Source: Microtetraspora sp. NBRC 13810 (GTDB lineage Bacteria > Actinomycetota > Actinomycetes > Streptosporangiales > Streptosporangiaceae). From it: 61,647 bases of DNA. The notes under the pieces are model-generated. The model saw only the letters and a list, made by a program, of their open reading frames with translations. It had not been told where the DNA came from and did no database searches. How positions within the stretch are numbered: the first letter of the stretch is position 1; each line of letters begins with the position of its first letter. The translations under genes were made by a program, and so were the position numbers. Location of the stretch: NCBI RefSeq assembly GCF_030268685.1, contig NZ_BSRQ01000034.1, positions 1-61,647 on the forward strand, in the 5' to 3' direction. Below are positions 1 to 9,659 of the stretch, one piece after another.

Positions 1-1
1 C

Positions 2-97
2 CGCCTGGTCGGCATCCTCCACGGCTGCCTCAAAACACATACCCCCTACGACCAGGCAACCGCCTGGTCACACCGGCAACACGACCTCGCCGCTTGA
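2..97 (+). CDS. IS110-family transposase, C-terminal fragment (cut by window edge)
   Basis: Only the last 31 residues are inside the window. They read RLVGILHGCLKT followed by a Tyr-Asp-Gln-Ala-Thr-Ala-Trp stretch and end at TGA 95-97. This tail is typical of IS110/IS116-type DEDD transposases, whose C-termini commonly carry L-V-G-I-L-H-x-C-L and a Y-x-E/Q-x-T-A-[WF] motif. Whether the element is intact cannot be judged. IS110 elements usually lack terminal inverted repeats, and none is visible here. It lies next to decayed gene pieces, which suggests a rearranged spot. Confidence 0.75.
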   Translation, partial: RLVGILHGCLKTHTPYDQATAWSHRQHDLAA

Positions 98-182
98 CAT
101 TCCGGCTCCAGGGATGTCTGACCCGGCCCGGCGGATCCGGCGGCGTCGAGGTCGTTTCGTCGCCCGCCGCCGGGCCGCGAGG

Positions 183-538
183 TCAGACCGGCAGCCGCGC
201 CGTGCGGCGGGCGGGCCCGGCGACGGGCTCGGGCGGTGCGGCGCGGCGGGCGATGGCCGGGCCGGTCGCGACCAGCGCCGCCGCGGTCACGACGCCGGTG
301 ACCAGGGCGGTCCGTAGACGGCGGGGGAAAGGCCGTCGTCGCGTACGGCGAGCGGCAGCGCCACCTCGGTCAGCGAGTAGATCGCCAGCTGCGCGCCGAG
401 CAGCGGCAGCAGCGCCAGCAGCAGCCGGTCGCGCAGCACCACCCCGTAGCCGGCCCCGCCGCCGTCCGCCGCCGGGCGCGGTGCGGGACGGCCGCCCGGC
501 AGCAGCGCCACGACGATCAGCGCGCGCCGGTGCGGCAT
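183..538 (-). pseudogene. MFS transporter remnant, frameshifted
   Basis: The minus strand from 538 to about 290 encodes a hydrophobic stretch (LLLALLPLLGAQLAIYSL, then ALPLAVRDDGLSPAVYG) that looks like transmembrane helices of a major facilitator transporter. The frame then breaks near 300-310. The next hydrophobic helix (ALVTGVVTAAALVATGPAIA) continues in another frame down to about 183. There is no usable start and the length is far below the family's roughly 400 residues, so this is a broken fragment. Family assignment rests on helix pattern only. Confidence 0.5.
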
Positions 539-540
539 GT

Positions 541-672
541 CGGCGGCGGGTGTCGCAGCATCTGACCGTGCTGCGTGACGCCGGGCTGGTCACCGCCCAC
601 CGGGCCGGCCGTTCGGTGCTCTACGCGCGCACCGCGGTGGCCGACTCGCTGCTCGCCGCCGCGCCTGCCTGA
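541..672 (+). pseudogene. ArsR-family regulator remnant, C-terminal part
   Basis: The frame ending at TGA 670-672 reads VSQHLTVLRDAGLVTAHRAG followed by R-S-V-L-Y. This is the recognition helix and wing of an ArsR-type winged helix protein. The N-terminal half is absent: upstream of about 541 the frame is Arg/Ala-rich shadow sequence. The divergent arrangement with the MFS remnant suggests a former regulator/exporter pair that has decayed. Confidence 0.55.
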
Positions 673-1022
673 GGTTCGTCCCCGGAACATCCGCCGGACA
701 CGAGGTACAATTCACTTCATCCCATTTACCTTGTTTATCCGTTTCTCTGATCGGGCGGCGACCGCCGCGCATCCGATCCCCGCACCGCGCATCACCAGGG
801 ACCTCACCTGCGCGGGGTCCCCTCCGCAACGCCGTACGAGGCCCGGGTTCCGGTAGGCGGCCGGATATGAGAATCGCCCGGAAGAGACGTCGCAAAGGCA
901 TCCACGCCCTGAAAAGCGCTGATAGATAGCGTCTATCAGCCGATAGCAGGAAACGATTGGACGCGTCGGACGGGACGCAGGACGGTGTTCTTGCAAGCGT
1001 CCTACGATTGGAAGGCCTGTCC
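673..1022. other. Intergenic region upstream of the formate dehydrogenase operon
   Basis: No credible gene is seen. The stretch 700-750 is clearly AT-richer than its surroundings. The only clear structure is the inverted repeat at 918-940, listed separately. Confidence 0.5.
918..940. promoter_or_regulatory. GATAG/CTATC inverted repeat, candidate operator of the fds operon
   Basis: GCTGATAGA (918-926) and TCTATCAGC (932-940) are perfect 9-bp inverted repeats separated by 5 bp. A further CGATAGC follows at 940-946. The site lies about 80 bp upstream of the first fds start codon, where a regulator of a formate operon would be expected. The binding protein is unknown; no regulator gene is adjacent. 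Confidence 0.5.
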
Positions 1023-1496
1023 ATGGCGTCGTTGCCAGCGCAATCCTTGGAAGATCGGGTGCGTTCGATCGTCGCTCGGCATCGTGACGATCGCGGTGCC
1101 CTGATGCCGATCCTGCACGCCGTCATGGAAGATATGGGCTATGTCGATCCGGCGGCGATCCCGATTCTGGCCGAGGAGCTGAACCTGTCCCGGGCCGACG
1201 TCCACGGTGTCGTCACCTTTTATCACGACTTCCGGCAGACGCCGCCGGGGCGCACGACGGTGCGGATCTGCCGCGCCGAGGCGTGCCAGGCGGTCGGCGG
1301 GCGGACCTTGGAGGAGCGGGCCAAGACCCGGCTCGGCGTCGGCTTCGGCGAGACGACCGATGACGGCGCGGTCAGCCTTGAGCAGGTCTTCTGTTTCGGC
1401 AACTGCGCGATCGGCCCCACGGTCCAGGTGGACGAGCGGCTTTACGGCCGGGTCAGCCCGGAGCAGCTGGACCACCTTCTGGAGGTGACCGCGTGA
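1023..1496 (+). CDS. fdsG: NAD-dependent formate dehydrogenase gamma subunit (NuoE-like)
   Basis: This is a 157-residue member of the 24-kDa NuoE/HoxE family. It holds one [2Fe-2S] cluster that passes electrons between the formate-oxidising subunit and the flavin subunit. Cluster ligands are visible in two pairs: C-x4-C in VRICRAEACQ and C-x3-C in FCFGNC. The ATG at 1023 is preferred because GGAAGG precedes it at proper spacing; an upstream in-frame start at 957 would add 22 unconserved residues. The stop overlaps the next gene's GTG by 4 bp. In isolation it could be a Complex I subunit, but the neighbours make formate dehydrogenase the best reading. Confidence 0.88.
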   Translation: MASLPAQSLEDRVRSIVARHRDDRGALMPILHAVMEDMGYVDPAAIPILAEELNLSRADVHGVVTFYHDFRQTPPGRTTVRICRAEACQAVGGRTLEERAKTRLGVGFGETTDDGAVSLEQVFCFGNCAIGPTVQVDERLYGRVSPEQLDHLLEVTA

Positions 1497-3049
1497 GCGC
1501 TTCCGACGACGTCGTGATCGTCTACGTACCGCGTGACTCGGCGGCCAAGTCGGTGGGCGCCGACGCGGTCGCCGCCGGCATCGCCGCCGCGGCCGACCGC
1601 CCGGTGCACGTGGTGCGCAACGGTTCCCGCGGGATGCTGTGGCTGGAGCCGATGGTCGAGGTGAGCACGCCGGCCGGCCGGGTCGCGTACGGCCCGGTCG
1701 CGCCGCATGACGTCGAAGGGCTGATCGCGGCCGGCATGCTGGACGGCGCCGAGCATCCGCTGCGCCTCGGCCCGACCGAGGAGATCGCCTGGCTGCGCGA
1801 CCAGACCCGGGTCACCTTCGCCCGGGTCGGCGTCGTCGACCCGCTCTCCGCCGAGGACTACGCCGCGCACGGCGGGCTGGCCGGGCTGCGCCGCGCGCTG
1901 TCGCTCACCCCCGCGGAGGTGGTGGCCGAGGTCACCGAGTCGGGGCTGCGCGGACGCGGCGGCGCCGGCTTCCCGGCCGGCATCAAGTGGAAGACCGTCC
2001 TCGGGGCGGAGTCGGAGCTGAAGTTCGTCTGCTGCAACGCCGACGAGGGCGACAGCGGCACCTTCGCCGACCGGATGCTGATGGAGGGCGACCCGTTCAC
2101 CCTCATCGAGGGCATGACCATCGCCGCCTGGGCGGTCGGCGCGAGCGAGGGCTACATCTACGTCCGCTCGGAGTATCCCGACGCGGTGGACACACTGCGG
2201 GCGGCGATCGACACCGCCCGCGCGCACGGCTGGCTCGGCAAGCGGGTACTCGACCACGACTTCTCCTTCGACCTGTTCGTCCGGGTCGGCGGCGGCGCGT
2301 ACATCTGCGGTGAAGAGACCTCCATGCTGGACAGCCTGGAGGGCAAGCGCGGCATGGTCCGCGCCAAGCCGCCGATCCCGGCCCTGGAGGGCCTGTTCGG
2401 CAAGCCGACCGTGGTCAACAACGTGCTCACCCTCGGCTCGGTGCCGATGATCCTGGCCGACGGCGCGGAGGCGTTCGCGGCCCACGGCGTCGGCCGCTCC
2501 CGGGGCACCCAGGTCTTCCAGCTCGGAGGCAACATCGCCCAGGGCGGCATCGTGGAGACCGCCTTCGGCATCACCCTCGGCGAACTCGTGGACGGCTACG
2601 GCGGCGGCACCCGGTCCGGGCGTCCGGTCCGCGCCGTGCAGGTCGGCGGGCCGCTCGGGGCTTACCTGCCCACGTCGCAGTTCGACCTGCCCATGGACTA
2701 CGAGGCGTTCGCCGCGGCGGGCGCGATGGTCGGCCACGGAGGTGTGGTCGTCTTCGACGACACGGTGGACATGGCGGGCCAGGCGAGGTTCGCCATGGAG
2801 TTCTGCGCCGCCGAGTCGTGCGGCAAGTGCACGCCCTGCCGGGTCGGGGCGGTGCGCGGGGTCGAGGTGATCGACCGCATCGTCGCGGGCGAGAACCGCT
2901 CGGCCAACCTGAAACTTCTCAACGACCTGTGCCACCTGATGACCGAAGGCTCCCTCTGTGCGATGGGCGGCCTGACACCGATGCCGGTGAAGAGCGCGCT
3001 CGCCCACTTCCCGGGTGACTTCGGAACGACGACGGAGGAAAAGCGATGA
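1493..3049 (+). CDS. fdsB: NAD-dependent formate dehydrogenase beta subunit (NuoF-like)
   Basis: This is a 518-residue flavoprotein with an N-terminal thioredoxin-like region and a NuoF core. It is expected to bind FMN and reduce NAD+. Visible motifs are the NADH/FMN glycine-rich GRGGAGFPAGIKW, the ADEGDSGTFADR and GGGAYICGEETSMLDS segments, and a C-terminal [4Fe-4S] site C-G-K-C-x2-C with a further Cys near ...TEGSLCAMGG. The start is GTG, overlapping fdsG by GTGA, and the end overlaps the ATG of fdsA (ATGA). The length matches fused FdsB/HoxF-type subunits. It is part of a cytoplasmic formate:NAD+ oxidoreductase complex. Confidence 0.9.
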   Translation: MSASDDVVIVYVPRDSAAKSVGADAVAAGIAAAADRPVHVVRNGSRGMLWLEPMVEVSTPAGRVAYGPVAPHDVEGLIAAGMLDGAEHPLRLGPTEEIAWLRDQTRVTFARVGVVDPLSAEDYAAHGGLAGLRRALSLTPAEVVAEVTESGLRGRGGAGFPAGIKWKTVLGAESELKFVCCNADEGDSGTFADRMLMEGDPFTLIEGMTIAAWAVGASEGYIYVRSEYPDAVDTLRAAIDTARAHGWLGKRVLDHDFSFDLFVRVGGGAYICGEETSMLDSLEGKRGMVRAKPPIPALEGLFGKPTVVNNVLTLGSVPMILADGAEAFAAHGVGRSRGTQVFQLGGNIAQGGIVETAFGITLGELVDGYGGGTRSGRPVRAVQVGGPLGAYLPTSQFDLPMDYEAFAAAGAMVGHGGVVVFDDTVDMAGQARFAMEFCAAESCGKCTPCRVGAVRGVEVIDRIVAGENRSANLKLLNDLCHLMTEGSLCAMGGLTPMPVKSALAHFPGDFGTTTEEKR

Positions 3050-5856
3050 GCCTGATCAAGGAGCAGGACTACGGCACTCCGGCGAAGCCGGGTGAGGCGA
3101 CCGTGGCCGTGGAGATCGACGGCAAGAGCGTGCTGGTGCCCGAGGGGACCTCGGTGATGCGCGCCGCCGCGGAGGCCGGGATCGAGATCCCCAAGCTGTG
3201 CGCCACCGACAACCTCGACCCCTTCGGCTCCTGCCGCCTGTGCCTCGTCGACATCGACGGGCGCAAGGGCTCCCCGGCGTCGTGCACCACGCCGGTGGCC
3301 CCCGGGATGAAGGTACGCACCCAGACGCCCGAGCTGGCCGAACTGCGCCGCGGCGTCATGGAGCTGTACATCTCCGACCACCCGCTGGACTGCCTGACCT
3401 GCCCGACGAACGGCGACTGCGAGCTGCAGGACATGGCCGGCGTCGTCGGCCTGCGCGACGTCCGGTACGGCTACGCGGGCGAGAACCACCTCGACCTGGA
3501 GACCGACAGCTCCAACCCCTACTTCGACTTCGACTCCAGCAAGTGCATCGCCTGCTCCCGCTGCGTGCGCGCCTGCGGCGAGGTCCAGGGCACCTTCGCC
3601 CTGACGATCGAGGGCCGCGGGTTCGACTCGCGGGTCGCCGCGGGCGCCGGCGGCAGCTTCATGGAGTCCGACTGCGTGTCCTGCGGCGCCTGCGTGCAGG
3701 CCTGCCCGACCGCCACGCTCCAGGAGCGCTCCGTCGTCGAGCTCGGCATGCCGAACCGCAGCGTGCTCACCACCTGCGCCTACTGCGGCGTCGGCTGCTC
3801 CTTCAAGGCCGAGCTGCGCGGCGACGAGGTCGTCCGGATGGTCCCCTACAAGGACGGCGGCGCCAACGAGGGCCACTCCTGCGTCAAGGGCAGGTTCGCC
3901 TTCGGCTACGCCTCCCACCCCGACCGCCAGCTCAAGCCGATGATGCGCGAGCGCATCACCGACGAGTGGCACGAGGTGGAGTGGGAGGAGGCCATCGGGT
4001 ACGTCGGCCGGCGGATGATGGAGATCCAGACCCGGCACGGCATGGGCGCGATCGGCGGCATCAGCTCCTCCCGGTGCACCAACGAGGAGGTCTACGTCGT
4101 CCAGAAGATGGTGCGCGCGGCCTTCGGCAACAACAACGTGGACACCTGCGCCCGGGTCTGCCACTCGCCCACCGGCTACGGCCTCAAGCAGACCTACGGC
4201 ACCTCGGCCGGCACCCAGGACTTCAAGTCCGTGGACAAGGCGGATGTCATCCTGGTCATCGGCGCCAACCCGACCGACGCCCACCCGGTGTTCGGCTCGC
4301 GGATCAAGCGCCGGCTGCGCCAGGGCGCCAAGCTCATCGTCGCCGACCCGCGCCGGATCGACCTCGTGCGCTCCCCGCACATCGAGGCCCAGCACCACCT
4401 GCGGGTGATGCCCGGCAGCAACGTGGCGCTGATCAACGCCATGGCGCACGTCGTCGTCACCGAGGGCCTCGTGGACCGCGAGTTCGTCGCGGAGCGCTGC
4501 GAGGACTTCGACCAGTGGGAGGCGTTCATCTCCGGCTCCGAGCACAGCCCGGAGGCGGTCGAGGAGATCACCGGCGTCCCCGCCGCCGAGGTGCGGGCCG
4601 CGACCCGCCTCTACGCCGGCGCGCGCAACGCGACCATCATGTACGGCCTCGGCGTCACCGAGCACAGCCAGGGCTCGACCATGGTGATGGGCATGGCGAA
4701 CCTCGCCATGGCGACCGGCAACATCGGCCGTGAGGGCGTCGGCGTCAACCCGCTGCGCGGCCAGAACAACGTGCAGGGCTCCTGCGACATGGGCTCCTTC
4801 CCGCACGAGCTGCCCGGCTACCGGCACGTGTCCGACGACGCGGTGCGCACCGCCTTCGAGACGCTGTGGGGCCGCACCCTGCAGTCCGAGCCGGGCCTGC
4901 GCATCCCGAACATGTTCGACGCGGCGATCGACGGCACCTTCCGGGCGCTGTTCGTGCACGGCGAGGACATCGTCCAGTCCGACCCGAACACCAAGCACGT
5001 CACCTCCGCCCTGGAGGCGATGGACCTGGTGGTCGTCCAGGACCTCTTCCTCAACGAGACGTCCAAGTACGCGCACGTCTTCCTGCCGGGCACGTCGTTC
5101 CTGGAGAAGGACGGCACCTTCACCAACGCCGAGCGCCGGATCAACCGGGTCCGCCCGGTGATGGCCCCCAAGACCGGCAAGCACGAGTGGCAGATCGTGT
5201 GCGAGATCGCGCAGGCGATGGGCTACCCGATGAAGTACGACGACTCCGCCCAGATCATGGACGAGATCGCGATCACCACGCCCACCTTCTCCGGGGTGTC
5301 GTTCGCCAAGCTCGACGAGGTCGGCAGCGTGCAGTGGCCGTGCAACGACGCCGCCCCCGAGGGCACGCCGATCATGCACATCGAAGGCTTCGTGCGCGGC
5401 AAGGGCAAGTTCGTCGAGACCCTCTACGTCCCGACGAAGGAGCGCAGCACCAGGAAGTTCCCGCTGATCCTCACCACCGGGCGCATCCTGTCCCAGTACA
5501 ACGTGGGCGCCCAGACCCGGCGCACCGGCAACAGCGCCTGGCACCCGGAGGACCTGCTGGAGATGCACCCGCACGACGCCGAGGTGCGCGGCATCGGCGA
5601 CGGCGACACCGTCTCGCTGGCCAGCCGGATCGGCGAGACCAGCCTGCGCGTCAAGATCGACGACCGGATGCCGGTCGGGGTCGTCTACACGACCTTCCAC
5701 CACCCGGTGACCGGGGCGAACGTGGTGACCACCGAGCACTCGGACTGGGCGACGAACTGTCCGGAGTACAAGGTCACCGCGGTCCAGGTGGCGCTCAAGC
5801 AGCCGGTCACGGCGCAGTCCGCGCAGACGCGGGCCGTCCCGGCGATGGCGGAGTGA
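3046..5856 (+). CDS. fdsA: NAD-dependent formate dehydrogenase alpha (catalytic Mo/W) subunit
   Basis: This 936-residue molybdopterin enzyme oxidises formate to CO2. In order it has an N-terminal [2Fe-2S] ferredoxin domain (CxxxxxxxxxxCRLC type), a NuoG-type His/Cys cluster (HPLDCLTCPTNGDC), two [4Fe-4S] ferredoxin motifs (CIACSRCVRAC; CVSCGACVQAC), the [4Fe-4S] site of the bis-MGD domain (CAYCGVGC), the Mo domain, and a C-terminal dinucleotide-binding domain from about residue 800. The predicted metal ligand is Cys372 (TGC 4159-4161) in ARVCHSPT, so this enzyme uses cysteine, unlike the second formate dehydrogenase in the window. ATGA overlap with fdsB indicates translational coupling. Confidence 0.93.
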   Translation: MSLIKEQDYGTPAKPGEATVAVEIDGKSVLVPEGTSVMRAAAEAGIEIPKLCATDNLDPFGSCRLCLVDIDGRKGSPASCTTPVAPGMKVRTQTPELAELRRGVMELYISDHPLDCLTCPTNGDCELQDMAGVVGLRDVRYGYAGENHLDLETDSSNPYFDFDSSKCIACSRCVRACGEVQGTFALTIEGRGFDSRVAAGAGGSFMESDCVSCGACVQACPTATLQERSVVELGMPNRSVLTTCAYCGVGCSFKAELRGDEVVRMVPYKDGGANEGHSCVKGRFAFGYASHPDRQLKPMMRERITDEWHEVEWEEAIGYVGRRMMEIQTRHGMGAIGGISSSRCTNEEVYVVQKMVRAAFGNNNVDTCARVCHSPTGYGLKQTYGTSAGTQDFKSVDKADVILVIGANPTDAHPVFGSRIKRRLRQGAKLIVADPRRIDLVRSPHIEAQHHLRVMPGSNVALINAMAHVVVTEGLVDREFVAERCEDFDQWEAFISGSEHSPEAVEEITGVPAAEVRAATRLYAGARNATIMYGLGVTEHSQGSTMVMGMANLAMATGNIGREGVGVNPLRGQNNVQGSCDMGSFPHELPGYRHVSDDAVRTAFETLWGRTLQSEPGLRIPNMFDAAIDGTFRALFVHGEDIVQSDPNTKHVTSALEAMDLVVVQDLFLNETSKYAHVFLPGTSFLEKDGTFTNAERRINRVRPVMAPKTGKHEWQIVCEIAQAMGYPMKYDDSAQIMDEIAITTPTFSGVSFAKLDEVGSVQWPCNDAAPEGTPIMHIEGFVRGKGKFVETLYVPTKERSTRKFPLILTTGRILSQYNVGAQTRRTGNSAWHPEDLLEMHPHDAEVRGIGDGDTVSLASRIGETSLRVKIDDRMPVGVVYTTFHHPVTGANVVTTEHSDWATNCPEYKVTAVQVALKQPVTAQSAQTRAVPAMAE

Positions 5857-5859
5857 GCC

Positions 5860-6084
5860 GTGGCCCAGACGCACGAACCCCCGCACATCCGGCTGGCGAA
5901 CGAGATCGCGGTGCAGTTCAGGCACCGTGACCCGGACATCGCGGCCAAGGAGATAGCCGTCCACATCCAGGCGTTCTGGGACCCCAGGATGCGGACCAAG
6001 CTGGTCATCGACGCCGCCGACCCGGCCAGCGGCCTGGACCCGGTGGCCGTCGCCGCCGCGGCCCTGCTCACCCCGCCGCGTTAG
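5860..6084 (+). CDS. fdsD: Formate dehydrogenase delta subunit
   Basis: This 74-residue protein starts with GTG 3 bp after fdsA. The sequence (IRLANEIAVQFRHRDP... then a helix ending HIQAFWDPRM) is the FdsD family signature: N-terminal aliphatic helix, and H-x3-FWDPRMR near the middle. Family members are small accessory subunits thought to help assembly or chaperoning of the catalytic subunit. It completes the fdsGBAD operon. A terminator hairpin follows within 20 bp. Confidence 0.88.
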   Translation: MAQTHEPPHIRLANEIAVQFRHRDPDIAAKEIAVHIQAFWDPRMRTKLVIDAADPASGLDPVAVAAAALLTPPR

Positions 6085-6100
6085 AACCCGTCCCGCCACG

Positions 6101-6130
6101 AGGCCCTTCTCCCCACGGGGAGGAGGGCCT
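6101..6130 (+). terminator. Terminator of the fds operon
   Basis: AGGCCCTTCTCCCC (6101-6114) pairs with GGGGAGGAGGGCCT (6117-6130) with one mismatch and a very tight loop. TCTGCTTG follows. It lies 17 bp after the fdsD stop. Confidence 0.7.
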
Positions 6131-6374
6131 TCTGCTTGCCCGGCCACGCCGGGGAAGTAAGCCGCCACGGTCAGGCCACAGCCACGCCACGGGCCGTACC
6201 CGATGATCCTTGTGGCCTCCAAGTCCGCTGCAAGTCGGCTGCTGAAAACTCCGGCTGTCCAGCGAGTACGCCAGCCGACGGCGTCCGCGTCCCTCCCGGC
6301 CGGCGGCAGGTCTCTCCGGCGCGGCCCGGGTCCGGCGCGCCCGCCCGTGCCGCGTCTATGCGAGAGGAATCTCA

Positions 6375-9300
6375 TTGAGGCCGAGAATCGGCCGCTTACC
6401 CCGCCGGGGGAGAGCGGCCCCGATACGCCGGTTGGTCGCGACGGTGATGACCGTCGTGCTGACGGCGAGTCTGGCGCAGGGAACGCTCGCCCCGTCGGCG
6501 CACGCCGACATGTCCCCGGCGGAGCGGGAGAACCTGAACGTCAGGCTGCACGCGCTCGCCGTCCAGCAGAAGAGCAGCGAACGGTACGAGGACGTCGTGC
6601 TGAGCGAATACCTCGGTTCGCTCGCCCTCGCGTCGCCCGGACTGACCGAACAGGAGTATCTCAGCCGGTTCCAGGACGCTTCGGCACGGGCCGGGGAGGA
6701 ACTCGGCGAAGAGCGCGATCCCGTGGACCTCATGGGCGGGATCGCCGAGGTGGGCACGAAGATCCCCGGCATGGAGGGCGTCGCCGCCGCCGTCAGGGGC
6801 GGGCTGCGTGACCTGGCGGCCGTGCCGGTCTCGCCGTACAACGCCTGGGACGACGCGCTCGCCACCCCGCAGGACACCGAGCTGGAGATCTCCACGCTGC
6901 TGGACCGGCTCTCCCTCGCCGCCGCGGGCCGGATCCGTACGGCGGCGCGGGACCTCGGGGCCGATCATCCGGCGGTGCGGGTGTGGAACTCCCGGATCGG
7001 GGTCCGGTCCGGGATCACGGCCACGATGACGACCGAGGAGTTCCTGGCGGACCCCGAGCTGAACCGGGTGGCCGGGCTCACCGAGGTGCTCAGGTATCCC
7101 GAGGGCGACCCGCGGCGGCAGGCGGCGATCGACGACAGGATGGCCGAGCTGCTGGCGGCGAACAACGAGCACATCAAGCAGGCGACCGGCGCGATCGACA
7201 GGCTGCTGGGCGGGAACGACGGCGCCTTCGCGTGGAAGAGCGACGTCCCCCGGTGCCAGGGGAACGCGGCCTGCGAGGAGACGGTGCGCAAGGCGCGAGA
7301 GGAGGCGAAGGAACGCGGGAAGCAGATCGACGAGACGAAGGGCGGGCTCGACGTCCTCGTCGGCGTCATCGAGAGCGAGGACGCGGAGAGCGGCAGGCGG
7401 GCGAAGTATCTCGGCGAGGCGGCGATCCGGGTCGCGAAGGCCATCAACGACTACCTGCCGAAGATCGCCGCGCAGGGTCTGTACGACGCGATGTTCTCGC
7501 TGGGCTCGGTGATGCTGACCGGGAACATCCTCGGTGCGATCGGGGCGCTGCTGCCGCTCTTCCAGATGGGCAAGCCCAGCCCCACCGCGCAGATCCTGGA
7601 GCAGCTCGGCCTGCTCCGCCAGGAGGTGAGCAACCTCCACGTCGCGATGCTCAAGCAGTTCGACGCCGTGAACAAGAACCTCAACGTCGTCTACACCGAG
7701 ATGCTCGCCCAGTTCGCCGAGGTGCTGCGGCTGGAACAGGTGACGAGGGTGCAGCTCGTCCAGATCCAGGACCGGTTGCACGGGATCGAGCAGAAGCTGG
7801 ACAACTGGTCGAGCGAAATCATCCGCTCCCTGCAGAACGGCGAACTGCAGACCGCCCGCACGGCGCTCAACCAGCATCTGCGGGCGTCGAGCGGTAAGCC
7901 CGTCGCGTCCTACGACGAATACCGCGAAGCCCAGAAGTGGGTGAACTTCGCGGCAGTGACCCAGTCCAGGGAGGCGCCGTTCGTACCGAGTGCGAGCACG
8001 TACCGGACCTACGCCGACGACCCCGTCGCGGCCCTGAACCTGTACGAGCGCACCGGCGCGGCCACCGGCTTCCTCACCTGGTACGGCGGCCAGAAGTACG
8101 GCTGGCCGGCGGGGGTGAACCCGTCCGCGGCGGAGAGGATCCCGAAGGCGGCCGTCTGGCTGTCCATGTCCAACGGGTTCCGCCGGCTCGCCGCGGAGAG
8201 CGACGAGTTCGCCGCCCAGATGTCACCGGACCGCGCCGCGGACATAGCCCTCGTCGGCGAGGAGATCGACGCGGCGGTCGAGGAGCTGAGCCGGCCCACC
8301 GGGAGCCCGAATGCGGATGGTTCGCGGACGAATGCGTTGTATCGGGGGTTGGTCGAGGACTACAAGGATGCGGCCGATCATCTGGCGGGCACGTTGAAGG
8401 GTTTGCAGGATGAGGTGGTCGGGGGGAAGGGGTACAAGCTTTTCGGCACCGCCGACCAGGCGGTGAGCACTCCGCCGGGGATGCCTGGTAGCGCTGCGAC
8501 GTGCAGCCCTGGTCCTCTGACGACGCTCAAGCGGCCGGCCAACGTCACCCTCAGGGGAAATGCCGTGCCGGTGGCGTTGCAGGCTTTCCCCGAGGACATG
8601 CGGCCCAAGGTGGATGTGTGTCATGAGGTGGCGTTCACGTCGGGTGGGGTGCCGGGGGTGGCGTCGGAGTTCGCGGTGACGATGAGGCTTCGGTTGGTGT
8701 GGCCGGTGCCGGTGGGTTCCGCGGAGGGGACGAAGCCGGTGGTCGATGTGTTGCGTACGTGGTATCGGCTGTGGGAGGTGCCGACGGTTTGTGTCGGTCG
8801 TCCGCCGGAGGCCGATCCGCCGTGTGATCCGGTGGATTATTACCTGGATCGGTGGGTTGGTGGCGGGTTCCAGCAGTCTTTCGCCGAGTCGGCGTCGGTG
8901 GTGGAGAGCCAGGAGGCGCAGGACAAGGTTCGCGCCAAGGTGACGCGGTTTCTGGCCGGTCGGCAGAAGGTGTAATACGACCGGGCGGTCAGCGAGATCG
9001 GCACTCCCGGCAAGCCGCTTTTCCAGGCGAACGCCGAGTTGAGTACCGCGCTGCGCCTGCTTCAGGCGTACACCACGGCCGGATTCCCCGCCGCCTATGA
9101 CGACGACGAGATGCTCCAGGTGTTGCTCAACGGGGCCGAACGCCTCCCCGCGGACACTCCGGGGAACACGGTGATCACGGACATCCTGCGTACCGCGCAG
9201 AGTGCGTACGGCACGTGCAAGCCGGTGCCGGGTGTGGACACCTCCTGCACCACGACGGCGACCTTCAACCCGTTCGGTAACCAGGTGTCGTGGCTCGTGC

Positions 9301-9659
9301 CCGTACCCCAGTGGGAGTGGACGGAGTTCCTGCACACCGACCGGACCAAGCTGAAGCTGAAGCCCTCCACCGGCTACACGCTGACCTACCGGTACCGGAT
9401 CCTCGGCCCTGCGGACACCCGCGTGCAGAACTACTTCCTGGCCAGGAGCACCGCAGCCGGCCACGCCGGCGACGTGTGGGGCGGTGAGTGGGCCGAGCCC
9501 ACCGGCTCCGGGGTGAAGACCAGGACGATCAACTTCACCACCGGCCCGCAGGAGGACTACTACCTCATCTGGGGCATCCACGTCCCCGGCGGCGCCGCGG
9601 CGGGCGACCAGCGCGCCATGGCGGTGGACAACATCGTCCTCAACGGCCCGGTGGGCTGA
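6375..9659 (+). pseudogene. Large secreted helical protein interrupted by an in-frame TAA (866 + 227 residues)
   Basis: A TTG start (6375) with GAGAGGA 6 bp upstream begins a protein with a basic N-terminus, a hydrophobic helix and an AHA-type signal cleavage site near residue 45. The body is mostly helical. It has long heptad-like segments around residues 270-330 and 405-480, flanking a hydrophobic stretch (LYDAMFSLGSVMLTGNILGA; about 370-395). That layout recalls helical pore-forming or export-associated proteins, but I recognise no family. TAA at 8973-8975 stops it at residue 866. The same frame then runs open for 227 codons to 9659 and encodes a plausible continuation with a beta-rich C-terminal domain. 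The stretch 8305-8970 uses G/T-ending codons unlike the rest. It is either a pseudogene, a truncated but active protein, or a readthrough product. Confidence 0.6.
8973..8975 (+). other. In-frame TAA interrupting the secreted-protein reading frame
   Basis: The frame reads CAG AAG GTG TAA TAC GAC CGG. Both sides are typical coding sequence in the same frame, so a single substitution would explain the stop. TAA is not the selenocysteine codon, so the SelD system encoded next door cannot explain it. Confidence 0.8.

Noticed and set aside
2698-6375. A 1225-codon open frame on the minus strand opposite fdsA/fdsB
   Set aside because: It is Arg/His/Gly/Val-rich with no domain, and lies antisense to well-supported formate dehydrogenase genes. 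It is a GC-driven shadow frame.
9039-9659. A separate gene of 206 codons
   Set aside because: It continues the frame of the 6375 gene straight through the TAA, has no ribosome site or signal at its own ATG, and the 63 bp before it are coding-like. Treated as the interrupted tail.
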